NCBI GenBank assembly: GCA_946479125.1
Contig: CAMLET010000245.1
Location: 1 to 5,543 of the forward strand
Length of the DNA stretch: 5,543 bases
Origin: an uncultured Flavobacteriales bacterium
GTDB taxonomy: Bacteria; Bacteroidota; Bacteroidia; Flavobacteriales; Crocinitomicaceae
Reading direction: 5' to 3'
The stretch's first letter is position 1, and each line of letters begins with the position of its first letter. Below are positions 1 to 4,644 of the stretch, piece by piece. Under the pieces are notes generated by a model. It worked only from the letters and a program-made list of their open reading frames with translations. It was not told the DNA's origin and ran no database searches. The translations under genes were made by a program, and so were the position numbers.

Positions 1-197
1 AGTGCTTTCTGTATACGTTCGGCGTAATAGAGACTTTCAGTTATTTCTTTGTTCTTAGTCGTGGCATCAACAGCTGAAAAAACAGCATTGGGTTGTTTTT
101 GATAACGCAAGCTACGAGACCTGTGAAGTTCTTTTTGTTGTTCAGAGAAGCGCGTTTTGAATCTCGGATTTAATAAGCTTTTTCTTTCTCTAAGCAT
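1..197 (-). CDS. N-terminal fragment of probable SpoIIE/PP2C-type serine phosphatase
   Basis: Seen: an open frame starts at ATG 197-195 and runs 65 codons off the left edge without a stop. It has no signal peptide. The first ~45 residues are basic and polar (MLRERKSLLNPRFKTRF...) and look disordered. Residues 50-65 read KEITESLYYAERIQKA, with a Leu codon (CTN) probably next. Known: in Bacteroidota the pattern I-T-[DE]-S-x-x-Y-A-x-R-I-Q-x-A-[LM]-L-P is the helical linker just before a SpoIIE/RsbU-type PP2C phosphatase domain, often after TPR, PAS or membrane sensor modules. Inferred: this would be a cytoplasmic phosphatase with an unusually short N-terminus and no sensor module before the linker. 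The catalytic domain, with its metal-binding aspartates, would lie outside the window. It is downstream of the Rrf2 gene on the same strand, 111 bases away, with its own candidate promoter. The identification rests on one short motif. Confidence 0.6.
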   Translation of the reverse strand, partial: MLRERKSLLNPRFKTRFSEQQKELHRSRSLRYQKQPNAVFSAVDATTKNKEITESLYYAERIQKA

Positions 198-253
198 GAT
201 TTATCTATTGACAATTTGTGTTTGGAAGTGGTGCTGTAGACCGTTAACCGCTA

Positions 254-261
254 CAAATATA
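254..261 (-). promoter_or_regulatory. Candidate -7 promoter element for the phosphatase gene
   Basis: Read on the minus strand, 261-254 is TATATTTG, a full match to the Bacteroidota -7 consensus TAnnTTTG. It lies 56 bases before the ATG at 197. A convincing -33 TTG is not present 17-20 bases further upstream, so only half of the promoter is supported. The surrounding AT-rich spacer (198-308) shows no hairpin that would end transcription of the upstream Rrf2 gene, so read-through from that gene is also possible. Confidence 0.4.
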
Positions 262-308
262 TAAAATCTATAGAAATAGTAGAGTTTAAGATATATTTTT
301 TAATTCGA

Positions 309-746
309 TCATTTTTGAGGTTCAGTTTCCTGAAGCACAATATCTGCAATTGTGGTGTTGCTCAGAATACTTAAACTGGCATCCCTCAAATTGGAAATTA
401 CTTTTCGCAATCCGCAAATGGCCTCATCCACACAATCGTCGCATTTTTCATAGAAATTGAAACTAGCGCAGGGAATAAGTGCAATTGGACCATCCATCAG
501 ACGGATGATCTCAGTTAGAGAAATGGAACTGGCAGATTTCATTAAATAATAGCCGCCATTAATGCCTTGCTTACTGCCAAGAATATGTTGTTTGCGTAGT
601 TCGAGTAAAATGGCCTCCAAAAATTTTTTGGGAATACAGCCATGTTGTGCAATATCAATAATGCGCATTGGTGCGTTTGCATTAGCCTCTTTTTTTGCCA
701 TAGAGACCAAAGCTTTAATAGCGTATTTCGATTTTTTCGACAACAT
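309..746 (-). CDS. Rrf2-family transcriptional regulator with putative Fe-S cluster
   Basis: A complete 145-residue protein, the usual Rrf2/IscR length. Seen: residues 1-20 (MLSKKSKYAIKALVSMAKKE) match the family's first helix. Residues 38-68 form the winged helix-turn-helix, with IPKKFLEAILLELRK as recognition region and the wing motif GINGGYYL. Cysteines C93, C102, C105 and C111 lie in the C-terminal region with spacing C-x8-C-x2-C-x5-C; C37 lies in the DNA-binding domain. Known: in IscR, NsrR and RsrR, cysteines in this region carry a [2Fe-2S] or [4Fe-4S] cluster that controls DNA binding, while CymR-like members lack one. The spacing here is not the classic IscR C-x5-C-x5-C. Inferred: a cytoplasmic dimeric repressor sensing Fe-S status, redox state, NO or sulfur supply; the target genes cannot be told. 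It is divergent from the lipoprotein gene at 856 and may control it and itself through the shared 109-base gap. The start is set by the family N-terminus. Confidence 0.93.
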   Translation of the reverse strand: MLSKKSKYAIKALVSMAKKEANANAPMRIIDIAQHGCIPKKFLEAILLELRKQHILGSKQGINGGYYLMKSASSISLTEIIRLMDGPIALIPCASFNFYEKCDDCVDEAICGLRKVISNLRDASLSILSNTTIADIVLQETEPQK

Positions 747-769
747 CTTACAAATATAGAAACGATGTT
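742..769. promoter_or_regulatory. Inverted repeat around the Rrf2 promoter, candidate operator
   Basis: AACATC (742-747) and GATGTT (764-769) are perfect 6-base inverted arms separated by 16 bases. They are centred on the -7 element and overlap the Rrf2 start codon. A second short palindrome, AAAC-GAT-GTTT, sits at 760-770. Rrf2 proteins bind as dimers to dyad sites and often repress their own promoter, so an autoregulatory operator is plausible, but arms this short in AT-rich DNA also arise by chance. Confidence 0.25.
751..758 (-). promoter_or_regulatory. -7 element of the Rrf2 gene, possibly leaderless
   Basis: On the minus strand 758-751 reads TATATTTG, a full TAnnTTTG match, only four bases before the ATG (746-744). 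Transcription normally begins about 5-8 bases after this element, which would fall on or right next to the start codon. The -33 position offers only a weak TGG (minus strand, 779-777). No Shine-Dalgarno sequence fits in the gap. The ten bases 749-758 are identical to 252-261 in front of the phosphatase fragment. Confidence 0.5.
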
Positions 770-827
770 TAGAAAACCATTCTCTAAATCACGCACTTGC
801 AGTATTTCCGTTTCCGCAAGAAGTCTG

Positions 828-835
828 TATTATTG
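828..835 (+). promoter_or_regulatory. Weak candidate -7 element for the lipoprotein gene
   Basis: TATTATTG matches TAnnTTTG at all but one fixed position and ends 20 bases before the ATG at 856. There is no TTG 17-20 bases upstream. If used, transcription would start near 841-843. That would exclude the GTG at 835 as start and support the ATG at 856. Confidence 0.25.
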
Positions 836-855
836 TGACATTGAAACTGATTAAA

Positions 856-1263
856 ATGAAATACTGCTTCGCACCATTTCTTTTATTACTTGCGCTTTCG
901 GCTTGTATTGCCAAAGGAAAAGGTAGTCATAAGGTGAAATATGACGGTTATTATCTTTCTGGTGACGGAAACGATAATGATTCTAACTTTTTCTATGTCT
1001 CTTTCAAGAATAAGAGCGATTACCCTTTGGTGAAACCAGATTTGTTGATGACGATAAAGGATACATCGAACAAAATGATTGCACATACCTTGTTTAGCTC
1101 CTTGGTTTATTTCGAAGATCAGGCAGCGAATTCGAATTTCACGGTGAAAGTTTATGCTGAAGATTATACACCTTCAAGTGAAGTTGGGAAAATTAAATTC
1201 CTGCTTTCATGGACAAACAAAAAGGGCAGAAACAGCTTCAGACGAAGAATAGTATACGAATAA
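856..1263 (+). CDS. Small lipoprotein of unknown function
   Basis: I do not recognise the family. The protein has 135 residues. Seen: the N-terminus MKYCFAPFLLLLALSAC is a typical type II signal peptide, with lipobox L-S-A-C and lipidated Cys17. The ATG at 856 is preferred over the in-frame GTG at 835 because it puts the signal peptide at the N-terminus and has an A-rich upstream (ATTAAAATG). The mature part (~118 residues) alternates hydrophobic and polar residues and contains FFYVSFKNKSDYPLVKP, which suggests a single beta-sandwich (Ig/FN3-like) domain. The residues after Cys17 (IAKGKG) are basic. Known: Bacteroidota surface lipoproteins carry an acidic export signal just after the Cys. Inferred: it is absent here, so the protein probably stays on the periplasmic side of a membrane. 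The gene is divergent from the Rrf2 regulator and followed by a strong terminator, so it is probably monocistronic. Confidence 0.8.
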   Translation: MKYCFAPFLLLLALSACIAKGKGSHKVKYDGYYLSGDGNDNDSNFFYVSFKNKSDYPLVKPDLLMTIKDTSNKMIAHTLFSSLVYFEDQAANSNFTVKVYAEDYTPSSEVGKIKFLLSWTNKKGRNSFRRRIVYE

Positions 1264-1280
1264 ACCCCACAAGCGATCAA

Positions 1281-1294
1281 GCGAAACCGTTCGC
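1281..1294 (+). other. Small hairpin in the lipoprotein gene's 3' untranslated region
   Basis: GCGAA-ACCG-TTCGC forms a 5-bp stem with a four-base loop, 17 bases after the stop codon and four bases before the large terminator stem. It has no T-run of its own. It could stabilise the mRNA end, or it could be a chance structure. Confidence 0.3.
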
Positions 1295-1297
1295 AAT

Positions 1298-1355
1298 AAA
1301 AACCAGTCACTTCGGCATCTCGACTCCGCTCGATGACCTTGTGACTGGTTTTTTT
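1298..1355 (+). terminator. Rho-independent terminator with repeat-like insert in the loop
   Basis: Left arm AAAAACCAGTCAC (1298-1310) and right arm GTGACTGGTTTTT (1341-1353) pair perfectly over 13 bp, and the T-run extends to 1355. The 30-base loop contains a second palindrome: GGCATC (1314-1319) can pair with GATG-A-CC (1332-1338) around CTCGACTCCGCTC. It begins 35 bases after the lipoprotein stop and ends 27 bases before the next start codon, so it should separate the two transcripts. The A-rich left arm makes it symmetrical, but no gene approaches from the right. Confidence 0.8.
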
Positions 1356-1365
1356 CCTACATTTA
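1339..1365 (+). promoter_or_regulatory. Candidate promoter of the SH3-domain gene overlapping the terminator
   Basis: TTG (1339-1341), 16 bases, then TACATTTA (1358-1365) approximates the Bacteroidota TTG-N17-20-TAnnTTTG promoter, with one mismatch in the -7 element and a spacer one base short. The -33 part lies at the foot of the right arm of the terminator stem. Transcription would start near 1371-1373, giving a leader of about 10 bases. Only 27 bases separate the terminator from the ATG, so a promoter must overlap it or the gene must depend on read-through. Confidence 0.35.
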
Positions 1366-1382
1366 TTTCATTATTCCCAATA

Positions 1383-3230
1383 ATGAAAAAACACCACTTT
1401 ATCTTTCTTTACTTTTTGACCATGTCGATTTCTTTGTTTGGTCAAACAGAACATCTTCAAACAACGTACACAGATATTGTTTTTGTAGACAGTACAAATG
1501 TGCGCGATAGTCCGTCAATTGATGGAAAGATCATTGGGAAAATAAATCACAATACGACTATACAGCAATGTTTGTCTTCAGAATCTGTGAAAGGAAAAGT
1601 TGGAGCTGTTGAAGATTATTGGCTACCTATTGTTTTTCAGGGTCAAAATGGATATATCTGGCGACCGAATTTAGCTGACGGTGTTTTCAAAAGTGAATTG
1701 GATCTTGATGTTCGATTCTTGCTCAATTTCACCCAGAATAAAGGATTGGAATTTAAAGTCTTTCGTAACAAAGAGTTAATTAACACGGGGTTTTTCGAAT
1801 TCAAAAAACACAGGGAGATGTACGGTTCAACCTCGTTCGGGACAACGTTCAATAGTAACGGAAAGGAAATCATAGCCGTAGGTTTGGATTCAATTTACCA
1901 TTTGTTCGAGTGGAATGGATCGGTAATCAAAGCCTCTAACATCAAACTGCAAGACGATTCTTTTATGACTGGAAAGTATTTTTCATTCAACGAAGTCTAT
2001 ATCAATTCAGATCAGGTGAATGTTCGAAATGCTCCTAAGGTAACAGCTACGGCTATTGAAAGCCTGAACAAGTTTACAAAAGTAGAGTTGGTAAAGGAAA
2101 AGCCTGTGTTCGATGAGATAAATGAAATTCCGGGATATTGGTATGCTATAAAACGAAACGGTAAAAAGGGATATGTGTGGTCACGTTTTATTGATGTCCC
2201 AAAGCGCTATGTTAAGAGTAACAAGGTTGAGAATGAATCTTTCTTGTATACAAATAACGCCATTTATGTGTTTAAAGATTCAGAAATGAAATGCCGTTTT
2301 CCAATTGATTTTTTTTCTTATTACGAAAGTGATGAGCAAGGTGAAATGTATAAGAATGATTTCATTCAATTTGGAAATAGAGGTCTGAATTCTAATTATC
2401 AATTTCTTGGTATCTGTTATTCGGCAAATGCATGTGGTGAAGCAGGGGGAGATCAATTGTATTTGTGGGATGGCACTAAAATGATCTATTTCGCGAATGA
2501 TTACAGTGTTGGTGATGGCGGATATTCTGAGAACCATGAGTATATTTTCCCAAATGAAACAGAAGGAGTGAAAGACAAAGTGATTCATGAAACCAGTTAC
2601 GAATATTATGGTGGTGATGCAACAAATTGTACGGAGCCTCCTGTTTGCCTTTTCACTTATTATTATCACGAACTGCAGTTCAATGGAGATACCTTGGTGG
2701 AAGTAGAAACCAGAGATTCTAAATTAAGGGCTTTTCTTGCCGATTCTCTTCAGGTATTTCAGTTCAATCACGCTAAATTTTCAGACCTGAACAACGATGG
2801 TTTTACCGATGCCGTATTTCTTATGGATGAACGTCGTGATGAAAACGACGATTATGATGCGCCTATAAAAACCATTGTAGGAGTGGCATACGGAACTTCT
2901 ACGGGAGAATTTAATAGTTTAGTTACCAACGAGAATTTGGTTTTGCAGGATTATTTCACGGTGGCTTTTAACGTGAGGAACGATACGTTGGAAATTCGCG
3001 TGAACTACGATATTGATGAATATAGGGATGAATCGAAAATTCCTAAGTATTCTGAATTCACTTTTGTGCATGATCCCAGCTATAACAAGTTGGTTTGGTA
3101 CTCTAAAATTGAAGCAGAAGCGGTAGATCCTGAGAGTCATGATCTCGTTTGGAATATCACCAATAGCGAAAAGTTCAGGAAGAATAAAGTGTCATTCAAA
3201 AATGCTTGGGAAAGCAATAAATCGAGATAA
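1383..3230 (+). CDS. Secreted protein with two SH3b modules and EF-hand-like loop
   Basis: A 615-residue exported protein. Seen: a Sec signal peptide, MKKHHFIFLYFLTMSISLFG, with cleavage near Gly20/Gln21. The first bacterial SH3 (SH3b) domain spans ~31-97, with NVRDSP at 39-44 and closing GYIWRPN at 90-96. A beta-rich region follows, up to EWNG at 176-179. A second SH3b domain spans ~203-270, with NVRNAP at 213-218 and GYVWSRF at 263-269, then a similar beta region ending in LWDG at 361-364. Near the C-terminus D468-L-N-N-D-G-F-T-D476 is an EF-hand-like calcium loop as in FG-GAP/VCBS repeats, followed by an acidic stretch (~482-492). Known: SH3b domains bind peptidoglycan or mediate other cell-surface contacts. 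Inferred: a periplasmic or surface protein; specific role unknown. The frame is open from 1209, but the ATG at 1383 is chosen because it places the signal peptide first and lies after the terminator. No T9SS tail or catalytic motif is visible. Confidence 0.85.
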   Translation: MKKHHFIFLYFLTMSISLFGQTEHLQTTYTDIVFVDSTNVRDSPSIDGKIIGKINHNTTIQQCLSSESVKGKVGAVEDYWLPIVFQGQNGYIWRPNLADGVFKSELDLDVRFLLNFTQNKGLEFKVFRNKELINTGFFEFKKHREMYGSTSFGTTFNSNGKEIIAVGLDSIYHLFEWNGSVIKASNIKLQDDSFMTGKYFSFNEVYINSDQVNVRNAPKVTATAIESLNKFTKVELVKEKPVFDEINEIPGYWYAIKRNGKKGYVWSRFIDVPKRYVKSNKVENESFLYTNNAIYVFKDSEMKCRFPIDFFSYYESDEQGEMYKNDFIQFGNRGLNSNYQFLGICYSANACGEAGGDQLYLWDGTKMIYFANDYSVGDGGYSENHEYIFPNETEGVKDKVIHETSYEYYGGDATNCTEPPVCLFTYYYHELQFNGDTLVEVETRDSKLRAFLADSLQVFQFNHAKFSDLNNDGFTDAVFLMDERRDENDDYDAPIKTIVGVAYGTSTGEFNSLVTNENLVLQDYFTVAFNVRNDTLEIRVNYDIDEYRDESKIPKYSEFTFVHDPSYNKLVWYSKIEAEAVDPESHDLVWNITNSEKFRKNKVSFKNAWESNKSR

Positions 3231-3274
3231 AGAAAAATCCCGCTTTACATTACGCAGAGCGGGATTTTTCTTTA
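3228..3274. terminator. Bidirectional terminator between convergent genes
   Basis: TAAAGAAAAATCCCGCT (3228-3244) and AGCGGGATTTTTCTTTA (3258-3274) pair perfectly over 17 bp around a 13-base loop. T-rich tracts follow the GC-rich core on both strands. The stem starts with the TAA stop codon of the SH3-domain gene and lies 11 bases beyond the stop of the YHYH gene, so one structure can end both convergent transcripts. Confidence 0.92.
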
Positions 3275-3285
3275 GAAAACAATTC

Positions 3286-4638
3286 TTAATCGTTTATTAC
3301 GCTCAATTTTTTGTTTGTTGTTCCTGCTAAGCTGCTTATCATCAACAAATATTCACCTGATTTCAATCCTTCAGTATTGAAGTAAGAAATAGTACTTCCA
3401 GCTGCTATCATTGATGAGCTGATCTCTCTTCCCGCCATGTCAACTAAACGAATTGTAAGATTTTCTTCAACCAATCCATTGATTTGAACAGCAACCAGAT
3501 TGGTAGCCGGATTTGGGAAAACTTCGATTTCAAGATTTTCCAATTCTTGTTGAGAAATTCCAGCGGTACTTTGATAAACAGTTGTCGTTTCTGAAACGCT
3601 TGTCACTTTTGCAGCAACTTTGTTTCCATAGAATGTAGGTCCAACTGCATAAGGGTAAGCAGAATTCCAGTCTTCATCAACAGTTGCGAAGTAACAGTAA
3701 ATTCCAGCCGGATATTCAGGAGTTACACAAAAACGCCCATTATGTTCGTCTAAATAATCTGCAGACGCTGGAGCTGTATACTCATAATCTTCTCTGAAAT
3801 ACCCAAGTGGATATGTTGTGCTTACTGCTGGTCCCGCAGTTACCGAACTTCCATTGGAATATGTTGTTCTGGTGGTAATATTTCTCAAAGTATAACTCGA
3901 CTTCATACGAACAATGTTTCCTGTTCCATTCGCATTCTCGTAAGCATATGCTCCGTAGATAGGAAAACCGTCGTAAGCAAATCCAATCAATGGAGAATGA
4001 ACCGTGCTGTCTATGGCGTATAAACCGTCAGCATCGTACAAATTACAAACTGTAGAGATCACATCCAGATCTAAATCGAAAGCACTCGGGTTTTGGTGAT
4101 GATGATAATTCCCCATTGCCGGATGTCCTTTTGAACAGTCGAAACCACCCAATTCACCAACTACAGCGTCTCTGTTCCAAACACCATCGCCCATTCCACC
4201 ATAAGGTCCACCAGCAAGCGTACTGTTGGAGCTTTTCCATGACACACCATCTCGGTAATCAAAAAGTGCAACACCGTTTACGAATAATCCGATATTCCCT
4301 CCGGTTGTAGCGGTTAATGTTCCTGTATTCTGCGTTGGAGTCAATGGAAATTTGAAAATGGCATTTTGGTCACTTGCCAAAGACGGATTTCCATCTAAAT
4401 AAGGTCCGGTTACATAAGTTGGAATTCCATGGGTGTGCACATAAACCCAGCTGGAGGAATATTCAATTTCTTGTGTATTACACAAAACGTTATCTTGAAT
4501 TGCGGTTGAGTTACCGCTAATATAATGTCGCCCATATACGGTTGTATTTTGTAACCATGAAGTTACAACAGGGCCTTGTGCATTTACCGCAGTACCTGTA
4601 ATTAGAAGTAATCCTAGGGAGAGAAGTTTGTTTTTCAT
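3286..4638 (-). CDS. T9SS-secreted YHYH-domain protein
   Basis: A 450-residue exported protein. Seen: signal peptide MKNKLLSLGLLLITGTAVNA, with cleavage near 20/21 before QGPVV. The body is a YHYH domain (Pfam YHYH family): YVHTHGIP at 66-73, KGHPAMGNYHHHQNP at 170-184, GFAYDGFPIYG at 219-229 and LDEHNGRFCVTPEYPAGIYC at 296-315. Cysteines at 53, 168, 198, 304 and 315 could form disulfides. Residues ~371-450 (EVFPNPATN ... DMAGREI ... LKSGEYLLMIS ... KKLSV) are a type A T9SS sorting domain. Known: this tail directs proteins through the type IX system across the outer membrane to the cell surface or medium. YHYH function is not established. Inferred: the clustered histidines could bind a metal. 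The start codon follows the upstream peroxidase-like gene's stop by six bases (TAA-CGCAAA-ATG), so both are probably co-transcribed and translationally coupled. Confidence 0.92.
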   Translation of the reverse strand: MKNKLLSLGLLLITGTAVNAQGPVVTSWLQNTTVYGRHYISGNSTAIQDNVLCNTQEIEYSSSWVYVHTHGIPTYVTGPYLDGNPSLASDQNAIFKFPLTPTQNTGTLTATTGGNIGLFVNGVALFDYRDGVSWKSSNSTLAGGPYGGMGDGVWNRDAVVGELGGFDCSKGHPAMGNYHHHQNPSAFDLDLDVISTVCNLYDADGLYAIDSTVHSPLIGFAYDGFPIYGAYAYENANGTGNIVRMKSSYTLRNITTRTTYSNGSSVTAGPAVSTTYPLGYFREDYEYTAPASADYLDEHNGRFCVTPEYPAGIYCYFATVDEDWNSAYPYAVGPTFYGNKVAAKVTSVSETTTVYQSTAGISQQELENLEIEVFPNPATNLVAVQINGLVEENLTIRLVDMAGREISSSMIAAGSTISYFNTEGLKSGEYLLMISSLAGTTNKKLSVIND

Positions 4639-4644
4639 TTTGCG

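Noticed and set aside
796..820. Inverted repeat CTTGC-N15-GCAAG in the divergent gap
   Set aside because: Five-base arms with a 15-base spacer are expected by chance, and it is not placed over a promoter.
542..854. Open frames opposite to and overlapping the Rrf2 gene on both strands (542-796, 562-759, 642-854)
   Set aside because: They are shadows of the Rrf2 coding frame with no recognisable domains.
835..855. GTG start seven codons before the lipoprotein ATG
   Set aside because: It would add MTLKLIK before a complete lipoprotein signal peptide, and the GTG overlaps the candidate -7 element.
1209..1382. 58-codon N-terminal extension of the SH3-domain protein, from an ATG inside the lipoprotein gene
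   Set aside because: It overlaps the lipoprotein gene and runs through the terminator. The signal peptide only begins at the ATG at 1383.
2280..2669. 129-codon antisense frame within the SH3-domain gene, plus similar ones at 1643-1873 and 2919-3140
   Set aside because: Their composition is that of reverse-frame translation (rich in Ile, Arg and Phe), they have no domain, and the plus-strand gene is well supported.
3139..3330. 63-codon plus-strand frame across the convergent gene junction
   Set aside because: It runs through the bidirectional terminator and overlaps the ends of two real genes.
4116..4310. 64-codon plus-strand frame rich in His and Arg
   Set aside because: It is the reverse-strand shadow of the YHYH motif region.
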